Shown here: positions 56,368 through 64,000 of the stretch, piece after piece
Numbering within the stretch: position 1 is the stretch's first letter
Layout: each line of letters begins with the position of its first letter
Assembly: GCA_009667805.1 (NCBI GenBank)
Contig: CM019064.1
Coordinates: 275,013,662 to 275,077,661 of the forward strand
DNA: 64,000 nucleotides
Reading direction: 5' to 3'
DNA from: Leptobrachium leishanense
Lineage: Eukaryota > Chordata > Amphibia > Anura > Megophryidae
Made by a program: the position numbers and the translations under genes
Notes under the pieces: model-generated
The model's input: the letters and a program-made list of their open reading frames with translations, nothing else
Database searches by the model: none
What the model was told of the DNA's origin: nothing

Positions 56368-56793
56368 TTAAGAGAACACTGAGGTAGAAGGTGCTGCTTG
56401 ATCTGTGCGCTCCCCGCCTTGCTTTGCCTCAGGAGGATTGTTTGTGGGCTCAGTAAAGTTGTGCAGATATGGATGAAGAGCTTGTACATGGTCATCGCTG
56501 TCACACTCTATGCATTTAATGATAGCTTTACAGTCCTTTGCAAAGTGTTCTGTGGAGGCGCAGCATTTGTAGCAGACCCCAAATTTCTTTAAAAGTTCTT
56601 TACGTTCTTGTAGGGTTTTCTTTCTGAAGCCAATACATTTCTTAAGTGGATGCGGTTTGTTATGTATGGGACATTGGCGATTTGGGTTCTCGATGTTCTT
56701 GTATTGTTCAGTCTTTTCAAGAACTGTAGCAGGTGCAGGTAGAACAGTGGTCCTTTTCACTGACACTGGTCCTTGATGGTCTCTGTGTGTCAT
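56368..56793 (-). pseudogene. BEL Gag zinc-knuckle region
   Basis: It contains CPIHNKPHPLKKC and a knuckle-like CYKCCASTEHFAKDC (Cys, Cys, His, Cys in order), then CIECDSDDH. This arrangement is usual at the Gag-protease boundary of BEL elements and binds nucleic acid. A stop follows at about 56368. Confidence 0.8.
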
Positions 56794-58409
56794 ACGTGTG
56801 TTTGTAGGTCTTGGAGGGGGTGAACTGAGAGGGTTACCGTCACCATAGGAGAAACTTGGGTCATTCTTTGTGTCTGCAATTCCTTTGATGAACTCACAGA
56901 AGTAGGAAAAAGGAGGAAAGGCAACTTGATGTTTTTCCTTGTATTTTGATCCAAGCGCTGCCCAATTTTCTTGAAGGCCATACGGTAGCTTGAGAACAAT
57001 AGGGTTGATGCCACGAGGGGTGTCAAGGTAACTGAGACCAGGTAATGTCAGCTTTAGCGAGTTGAAGCTCTAATAAAACATCGCTGAGTTCTTGAAACTT
57101 TAAATTCTCTCTAGCGGAAATCCTTGGGAAGCTGTGCAATCTTTTGAATAAGGCATCTTCAATGGCTTCTGGACTGCCAAAGGTACGTTCAAGTCTGTCC
57201 CAAGCAGCATTAAGGCCTGCAGCAGGGTTGTCAATATGAACCGCTTTGAGCCTCTTGATGCGTTCAGTAGACTGGGGACCTAGCCATCTGATGAGCAGAT
57301 CTAATTCTTCTGTAGCAGTGATGTCTAGGTCACTCATTGTGGCTTTAAAGGTGAATTTCCATCCTCTGTAATTTTCAGGCTTGTCATCAAACTTGGTGAG
57401 GCCTGTCTTTGTGAGCTCTCTGCGAAGCATGTATTTAGCAAACTGTGACATGTCTGTGTTTTCAGACTTTGGGTGCATGACTGCAGGTGACTTGGGAACA
57501 TATGTTGGTGCTGAGGCATTCAACACTGGAACTGGTTTAAAGTTCATTGGCATGTTAGTTTGTAGCTGTGGAGCAGTGTGCTTGCTAGTAGGTACTTGGC
57601 TGATGTCAAGGTAAGGTGGATAGTTTTTTATGTGCATGCTATTGTCCACTGCTTGCTGAGATGCTGCAGTCTGGTGTACTGGAAGATATGAAGGCAAATT
57701 GTCTTGGAGTACAGTAGGTGCGGAAAAGAGACCTTGGTTGAGTGCTTTGGTTGTTGCGACAGGGAGCTGACATTCTGGAGAGGAATGTGAAGAATCTGAG
57801 GCATAAGACAGAGCTGAGTGTCTGCTGCTACTGTTGTCTCTTTCACTTTCACTAGCAGCCTGTTCTAAAACTTTTAATCTTGCCATGGCCGTGGCATGTT
57901 CACATTGTTTTTCCAAAAGTTCCATTTCCACATTGTGGCGTGTGGCTTCAGCTTCCTTGCGTGCGGCTTCAGCTTCCATTTCTGCCTTCTGGCGTGCGGC
58001 TTCAGCTCCCATTTCTGCCTTCTGGAGTGTGGCTTCAGCCTCCATGCGTGCGGCTTCAGCTCCCATTTCTGCTTTCTTTTTGGCAAAGGCTGCCTGAATT
58101 TTAGAAGCTTCAGCATCAGCATGGGCCTTTATGAGTTGTTGACTGAGTGTGGAAGACCTTGATTGTAGGGATTTGGAAGACCTTGAGGAGTGTCTGGTGG
58201 ATGCAGAGCGGTGGGATCTGGATTCATGGAGCTGTGCAATTCTTACTTCTACCTTTGTCTTTGTTTGCAGCACTAGTCTCTTTCTAGATTGAGCTCATTG
58301 AATCTCTTTAGTTCTTCCAGTGACACTTTAGTGTTTTACCGCTTTAAGAGATGAATATATTTAACACACAGTCTTTGATAATTCTGATAAGCGACATCTA
58401 TTTGCTTAA

Positions 58410-60782
58410 CCCTTTCGCTGCTGAGGCGTTTCACGTTTCATATTTACCGGTTTTGCTCATCATGTTTAAATGCGTTTTGAAGGCTTATTTTAGTATATGA
58501 CCCAGACATATTATATATCGTTCTTTCCGCCAGACTCGGCAGATTAATAATATGTCATTATTATATGTATACGTTATGACCTGTCTGTATATTATAACAA
58601 AAAATGCAATAAAATATGAATTTTCAATAATTTACAACGTGTAAAGTGTATTTTTTTCACATTTTAACATGCGAGCAATTGCGGTTATATTTTGTATGGG
58701 GTGCGCTTGTTAAAAAAGAGATGGGGCCTCGTTACATTTTTTTGGGGGGGAAATTACGTGATTTTTAACAAACGCACCGCATACAAAAATCGTTAGTGCA
58801 GCTTCATTGTCCACATTATAATTGAAATGGGAACAATATTGCTGCATTAACAAACCAAAAAAAAAAAAAAGTTTTTTTTTTTTTTTTTTTATAATTTTTT
58901 TTTAACCACTTCAATGCGGAGGACACGCTCAGCGCGTCCTCCGCATTACCGCTGGTATGCGGAGGACGCGCTGAGCGCGTCCTCCCATTGGGGTCAGCGT
59001 TCGGCCGGGTTCCGGCCGATCGCTGGCCCCTCCGGTGCGGGCTGACATCCTCGATGTCAGCCGCGCATCCGGAACCGCAGCCGCTGGAATTAGGTGTCAT
59101 CGCGGCAACGCGATGACACCTAATTCAGGCGCCCCCCCCGCATGTGCGGAGGAGGCGCCTGAAAGGGAGGGGGGGAGGTCCTTCGGACCTCTCTCCCTCC
59201 CGAACGGCGGCGTTGCGGGGGTTAACCCAGGCACCATTTGGAAGGGCACAGCCTGCCCTTCCAAATGGTGCCTGGCATTAACCCCTGGGGAGCTGGATCG
59301 CGAATCGGCACTGAAAAGCTGTTGGCCAAGGATGTCGGCCAAGCCTCCGGGAACTCCCCCTGAGGACTGGCGTCATCGTGCGTAGCACGATGACGCCAGT
59401 CCTGGACTTAACCCCTAACTGCCACCAATGGTGGAGATAGGGGGTTCATTGGAACCCCCTATCTCCCGATCCGTGGCAGCTAGGGGTTAAAGTGTGGTAT
59501 GCTTGGATCGGCCAGAGCATGGCCGTTCCAACGATACCAAACACTGCTGTGAAAAATTTTGTCAAAAAAAAAAAAAGATTAAACATAAAAATTAAAAAAA
59601 AAATTAAAAAAAAATTAGAAAAAAACAAAATAAACACTTTTTTTTCTTTTTTTTGGTTTGTTAATGCAGCAATATTGTTCCCATTTCAATTATAATGTGA
59701 ACAATGATGCTGCACTAACGATTTTTGTATGCGGTGCGTTTGTTAAAAATAGTGTAATTTTCCCTAAAAAAAAATGTAACGAGACCCCCATCTCTAATTT
59801 TTTTAACAAGCGCACCCCATACAAAATATAACCGCAATTGCTCGCATGTTAAAATGTGAAAAAAAAACACTTTACACGTTGTAAATTATTGAAAATACAT
59901 ATTTTATTGCATTTTTTGTTATAATATACAGACATGACATAACGTATACATATAATAATGACATATTATGAATCTACCGAGTCTGACGGAAAGAACAATA
60001 TATAATATGTCTGGGTAATATACTAAAATAAGCCTTCAAAACTCATTTAAACATGATGAGCAAAACCGGTAAAAATGACCTCAGCACAGGGGCGGGAAAA
60101 GCCTCAGCAGCGAAAGGGTTAAAATATTTTTTAATTTTTATTTTTAATTTTTATTTTTAAAAAAAAACTTTTTTCACAGTCGTGTTTGGTATCATTGGAA
60201 CGGCCATGCTCTGGCCGATCCAACAGTACCAAACTTTAACCCCTAGCTGTCACGGATCGGGAGATAGGGGGTTCCAATGAACCCCCTATCTCCACCGTTG
60301 GTGGCAGCTAGGGGTTAACTCCAGGATAGCACGATGACGCCAGTCCTCAGGGGGAGTTCCTGGAGGCTTGGCCGACATCCAAGATGTCGGCCAGCTCCGG
60401 GAAAGGATCACGAACCGGCGCTTTTCAGCGCCGATTCGTGATCCGGCTCCCCAGGGTGCCTGTCTTAACCCCCTGCTCCCCGGCGATCGGGAGGGAGAGA
60501 GGTCCGAAGGACCTCCCCCCTCCCTTTCAGGCACCTCCTCCGCACATGCGGGGGGGGCGCCTGAATTAGATGTCATCGTGTCGCCGCGATGACATCTAAT
60601 GTCCCCGCCGGGCTCCGAGTGCTGGGCTGACATCCAAGATGTCAGCCCGCACCGGGGGGGCGCAGCAATCCGCCGGAATCCGGCAGATTGCTGTCTCCTG
60701 TGCTCGGACGCGCTGAGCGCGTCCGTAGCACAGGAGAACCACTTGGCTGGACGTGCTGAGCGCGTCCATAGCAGCCAAGTGG
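58410..60782 (+). mobile_element. Hairpin-array piggyBac-like element (P1), host of P2
   Basis: It runs from CCCTTTCGCTGCTGAGG to CAGCCAAGTGG, flanked by TTAA (58406-58409 and 60783-60786). The imperfect TIRs are CCCTTTCGCTGCTG versus CCACTTGGCTGCTA. The right half (60180-60782) is a row of hairpins, including CACGAACCGGCGC/GCGCCGATTCGTG (60409-60441) and GATGTCATCG...CGATGACATC (60569-60597). There is no transposase gene. TTAA and CC-starting tips suggest piggyBac; this is inference. Confidence 0.8.
58906..60118 (-). mobile_element. Hairpin-array piggyBac-like element (P2), inserted in P1 in reverse
   Basis: Read on the minus strand it starts CCCTTTCGCTGCTGAGG (60118 leftward) and ends at 58906 (complement of CCACTTCAATGCGG). 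TTAA flanks it on both sides (58902-58905 and 60119-60122). The part 58916-59560 is the fullest hairpin row, with at least eleven separate stem-loops. Confidence 0.88.
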
Positions 60783-60786
60783 TTAA

Positions 60787-60856
60787 TAGTGCTCTCTAGT
60801 TGTAATGCATCATGACATGGTTGAGAGAGAGCTGACATGCATGTGACATTAGTACA
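60787..60856 (-). other. Gag codons between P1 and the early stop
   Basis: This short stretch is BEL internal sequence that joins the Gag start segment to the TTAA insertion site. Confidence 0.5.
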
Positions 60857-61036
60857 TCAGAGATCATTCGTATGAGACAGCAACTTTTTTGCGTCAGCTT
60901 CAAGATTTTCTTGTACTTTCCAGGTTGGTTTTGTTAATCTTTTTTCTCTTTTGTTTAGTTCAGGGTTTAATTCCTGATCTGAAAGGATTTCGGAGTCTGG
61001 TAGTGTGTCAGATTGCATGTTGATTTTCTGGAACAT

Positions 61037-61484
61037 TTTGCCGACAAGGAGAGGGTTAATGATATAGTTCTATAGCCGCAGAGAAATGTATCAATTTTGC
61101 TCAGCTCAGCTAGGATTTCTAGGCAACATTGAAGAAAGATTTGTTTTTACTTTCTTTTCACAGTCAAATCACGTGCAATGCATACAGAGGAATAAACTGG
61201 TTGTAGTGTACAGGTGCACTGTATAAACTAAGGCACAGATGTATTGAACTTTTACAGCACTAATATCCTGAGACTGTTGAATGCTATGCTGGGACTTGCT
61301 TGCAGGCACATACAGGCTTGTGGTAATGTCTGCACTGTGTGAAGCTGCTATTTCCACTGTCCCTAAAGCGTCTCCCTGTGTATCCAGAGCTAGCAAGGAT
61401 CCTACGGAGGATGTCTGACTGATCTTTCTTGATCTTTTGGTTGATCTTTCTAAGGTCTTCTGACTGATTATATGATTTTTTGAC
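61037..61484 (-). other. BEL untranslated leader between 5' LTR and Gag
   Basis: No open frame is supported. The primer-binding site should lie just left of 61485 on the minus strand, but I could not match it to a specific tRNA. Confidence 0.4.
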
Positions 61485-61527
61485 TGTTCTGTTTCTCCAC
61501 CAAAGCACTGAGAATGTAATCTCTTAA

Positions 61528-62067
61528 AGGAACACTCCACTCAAAAATCACCCCCCCCCCGTTTTTTTTATCCTAATCTATCCCTATTACCTTTAATAAA
61601 AAAATTTTTTTTTGTGTAACTGTAATACTTACCCTAAAATTCACTTGTTTCCAGCGGCTTTTATACTCCCCTCCCTCCTCTTCCGCTCCCGTCCTTCTTG
61701 CATCGGACTTGCCTTCTGGTTTACGTGAGAAGGGCGCATTCGCGCCTCTCACGTAAGCCAGCCAATCGGCAGGCTTCCTTCCGGCTCCCTCTGAGGATTA
61801 GTATTGCGCGCAAGAGGATGCGCGCAACACTAACCCTCAGCCGCTGCCGCCAGCTACTGCGGCGAGTTGGAGACTCCTACTCGGCAAAAGTCGTCAGAAG
61901 CGGGAAATATGAAATATGGGCGGAGTAAACTCCTCTGCCTCTCTCAGCTGTTTTCATCTTTTTCTGCTGAACTGCTGAGCGGAGGGAGGGGAGACAGAGA
62001 GCGGCATACTCCGGGCATCATGACCACCTAAAATGGCTTAGGTGGTCATGTTGCCTAGAGTATCCCT
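61528..62067. mobile_element. TTAA-flanked MITE, Kolobok-like ends
   Basis: The ends AGGAACACTCCA and TAGAGTATCCCT are short inverted repeats, flanked by TTAA (61524-61527 and 62068-62071). The sister LTR has a single TTAA at the matching point (ATCTCTTAACTTACTG, about 53289-53304), which proves the insertion. AAGGGACACT-type tips with TTAA are common in frog genomes and attributed to Kolobok-like transposons. It has no coding capacity. Confidence 0.85.
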
Positions 62068-62652
62068 TTAACTTACTGTTGTGATGAGATGGCGATAACT
62101 CCCAGTCTAGATGAATTACAGACAGTGACTCAATCCAGATTAGGGATGAGCCGAACACCCCCCGAGTTCGGTTTGGACCCTAACCCGAACTTTCAAAATG
62201 TTCGGATCCGAACCCGAACTCGAACTCAATACAAGTCAATGGGGCTGAAAATTCGTTTTTTAGAGTGCCCTCCAAGAGGGCATTTATGCTAGATATTTGC
62301 CATAAAAGGTGTATGGGGGTCCGGGTAGTGCCCTGGGGGACAGGAAACAAGGACAAAAAGGTAAAAAAAAAACGTTTTTAAAGGGACAGTGAGTTTTCCA
62401 TGAAATAAGGGTTAAAAATAAAAATGAAAAATTCCTTCAAATATCGTTCCTAGGAGGTTCCCATAACCTGCCCGTGAAGTGGCGGATTTCTAGGATGTAT
62501 AGAAATATGTAAAAACCAAAAAATGACATTTCAAATGACGGTAAATGCTTTTCCTTTAATCTATCCATAAACAACTGCTTGGGGCGGCAGTCTGTATGAA
62601 AAGAGGAGACATTTTCGGACACGCAGAAAAAGTTTACTGATTTTTTTGGCGG

Positions 62653-63570
62653 TGAAAAGCAGGAGAATGACTGGAGAATGGAAAATTCGAGACCAAATAG
62701 CCAATTTGGAAAGTGAGTTAAATGGGCGAATTTTTCTGGTTTGGCTATTTTGACCTAGAATTTTCTCTTCAGTCATTCTCCTGAGTTTCCCCTTCCTCTG
62801 AATAACCCTGAGAGGGTTATTCAGAGGAAGGGGAAACTCAGGAGAATGACTGAAGAGAAAATTCTAGGTCAAAATAGCCAAACCAGAAAAATTCTCCCAT
62901 TTAGGCTAGGGTCAGACTAGCGAATTTTTAACGTGCGTTTAGGCGCACTTAATCACGGCCGCACTAGCAGCAAATGATGGCCAATATACGAAGTACGGTC
63001 GCACGAAAGTCCGGCTGCACAACGCAAGTGGAAAATGAATGCATTTTCTCGAACGCAGAACCGCTAGTATGGACGTACAGAGTGCGCTGCGTCCGCTAGC
63101 GGTGTGTGTGCTTGATTTGGTCCATCAGACCCTGCTCATGTCCGGCCTACATAACGTCCAGACACCCAAAGTTTCCTGGTTTGGATCCGTAAAAAATCAC
63201 GCACAAAAATGCGCATCGTATGACCGTTTTCGCACATTCCGTGAAAAAAATACGGCAATGCGTTTGGATGCACTTTTTGACGGTCGGATGCGAAAAATGA
63301 CCCTAGCCTTATCTCACTTTCCAAATCGGCTATATGGTCCAGATTGTTCTCTTTTCCTGCCATTCTCCTGGTTTTCACCTTTCTCTGAACAACCCTGAAA
63401 GAGAGGTGAAAGCCAGGAGAACTGGCAGGAGAAGAGAACAATCTAGACCAAATAGCCAATTTGGAAAGTGAGTTAAATGGGAGAATTTTTCTGGTTTGGC
63501 TATTTTGACCTAGAATTTTCACTTCTCCAGTTATTCTCCTAATTTTCACCGCTCTCTGAATAACCCTGTG
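62653..63570. mobile_element. Cluster of CAGGGTTATTC-type MITE arms inside the hAT copy
   Basis: Inverted arms sharing TTCTAGGTCAAAATAGCC lie at 62653-62814, 62815-62900 plus 63309-63400, and 63401-63570. One palindrome is centred near 62811. The middle unit is interrupted by Harbinger-type MITE copy j. The cluster corresponds inverted to 32951-33210. Confidence 0.7.
62904..63308. mobile_element. Harbinger-type MITE (copy j)
   Basis: The ends GGCTAGGGTCAGACTAGCG and AATGACCCTAGCC are flanked by TTA (62901-62903 and 63309-63311). It is the full-length counterpart of the truncated copy g, and the flanking MITE sequence resumes after it. Confidence 0.88.
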
Positions 63571-64000
63571 AATGTTTAATCCCGAGGTGAGAAATAACAT
63601 TGCTTTAGATGTTAAAAGCGGGAAATGAGGAAATTTTGTATTTTTTCTACATGATCGTGTTTGGTCTCATTAGAAAGGCAGCATATTAGAAGAGAGAAAT
63701 TAACACTTCTCAAAAGCAGACACCACACCCCTCAGTATAGTCTAAATACATACATAGTATCAAATTCATTAGAACAGACTAAAAACACCTGGTGTTTATG
63801 CCGTTTGTGAACAGAGGTCTTTTAAAGTTGAGCATCTTTGCACGTACACATTAGTTTTTAATTCAATATCTAATAAACCGTTGCTTATAATATTCTGCAG
63901 TAAAGGGTCTTTTTATTTCTAGATATTTTAGTATTTTTTTAAGCATTTTCTATACATTTTTCAAAATTTCTTTTTTTTTTTTCGAACTCGAACCGAACAC

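Larger units (their letters stand above)
57023..61036 (-). pseudogene. BEL Gag, split by piggyBac-like insertion
   Basis: The reading starts at the Met at 61036 (or 61018: MQSDTLPDSEILSDQ), with early stops. It resumes left of the 58.4-60.8 kb insertion with QIDVAYQNYQRL (near 58400) and runs as a 416-codon frame from 58273 to 57023. That frame has an Ala/Glu/Lys-rich coiled coil made of QKAEMGAEAAR-type repeats, then a capsid-like region (KFDDKPENYRGWKFTFKA). The TTAA duplication at the insertion lies inside the Gag frame. A frame change separates it from the zinc-knuckle segment. Confidence 0.8.
53255..64000 (-). mobile_element. BEL/Pao LTR retrotransposon, defective, extends past the window
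   Basis: Gag, protease and reverse-transcriptase remains read right to left between two copies of the same LTR. The 3' LTR is at 53255-53618; the 5' LTR starts at 61485 and is interrupted twice before the window ends. A purine tract complementary to CTCCCCGTC lies just inside the 3' LTR. The gag region contains two nested piggyBac-like elements. Coding parts have stops, frame changes and internal deletions. Confidence 0.9.
61485..64000 (-). repeat. BEL 5' LTR, interrupted and cut by the window edge
   Basis: 61485-61527 and 62068-62140 match 53255-53371 of the 3' LTR with few differences. The two inserts are removed by comparison with that copy. The remainder of the LTR lies beyond 64000. Confidence 0.8.
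62141..64000 (-). mobile_element. Nonautonomous hAT copy, left end in window
   Basis: It begins TAGGGATGAGCCGAACACC, directly after ATCCAGAT (62133-62140), the presumed 8-bp target. 62141-62650 is the inverted counterpart of the hAT 3' end at 34865-35374. 63590-64000 corresponds to 31330-31650 of the nonautonomous copy. The second end and duplication are outside the window. Confidence 0.88.

Noticed and set aside
57334..58162. Plus-strand and alternative-frame open frames over the BEL Gag region
   Set aside because: They mirror the repetitive Ala/Glu-rich coiled-coil codons of the minus-strand Gag frame.

Overview
The window looks like an intron-rich stretch of a large vertebrate genome, most likely an anuran amphibian. 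The grounds are a conserved vertebrate ciliary gene with correctly phased exons, and a dense mix of Tc1, hAT, Harbinger-type, piggyBac-like, Helitron, BEL/Pao and L2/CR1-type elements that is typical of frogs. No bacterial or operon-like organisation is present. The species cannot be fixed from sequence alone.

The host gene runs left to right. A promoter-like stretch with two RFX X-box motifs (9924-9936 and 9970-9983) precedes a probable noncoding first exon ending at a GTAAGT donor (10072/10073). Four coding exons follow: 24097-24258, 24599-24750, 38090-38205 and 51817-51955. Their splice phases (0, 2, 1, 2) join exactly. They encode the N-terminus of an ASH/MSP-type axonemal protein that resembles CFAP47 (CXorf22). 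Everything else is intronic or upstream DNA, nearly all of it transposons.

Region by region. 1-9100 holds inverted-repeat elements, a 946-bp TIR element, and a three-level nest (Harbinger-type MITE inside Tc1 inside another Harbinger-type MITE). 10.8-12.3 kb holds a LINE scrap, a hammerhead-like motif and half of a hairpin-rich piggyBac-like element. 12.55-19.71 kb is one hAT element (TSD ATGCTATT) swollen by a large inverted-repeat element, a 5'-truncated LINE and a hAT MITE. 20.3-21.5 kb is a solo LTR inside an LTR-like unit. 22.2-24.1 kb holds further MITEs. 27.4-35.4 kb is a formerly autonomous hAT (TSD TAAATAAC) whose frameshifted transposase gene is split by a 2.5-kb nonautonomous relative (TSD TCCACGAC). 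39.1-39.8 kb is a polypurine tract. 40.6-48.6 kb is a full Helitron with an intact 1474-residue Rep-helicase and a 3-kb array of giant palindromes. 53.3-64.0 kb is a defective BEL/Pao retrotransposon on the minus strand, interrupted by piggyBac-like elements, a TTAA-flanked MITE and another hAT copy that runs off the window.

Target-site duplications and sibling 'empty sites' inside the window allow relative dating of many insertions. The least conventional structures are (a) three hammerhead-ribozyme-like motifs with compensating stem I pairs, (b) a TTAA-flanked element family built from a row of more than ten separate hairpins, and (c) the palindrome array carrying repeated splice-donor-like GTGAGTAT motifs inside the intact Helitron.
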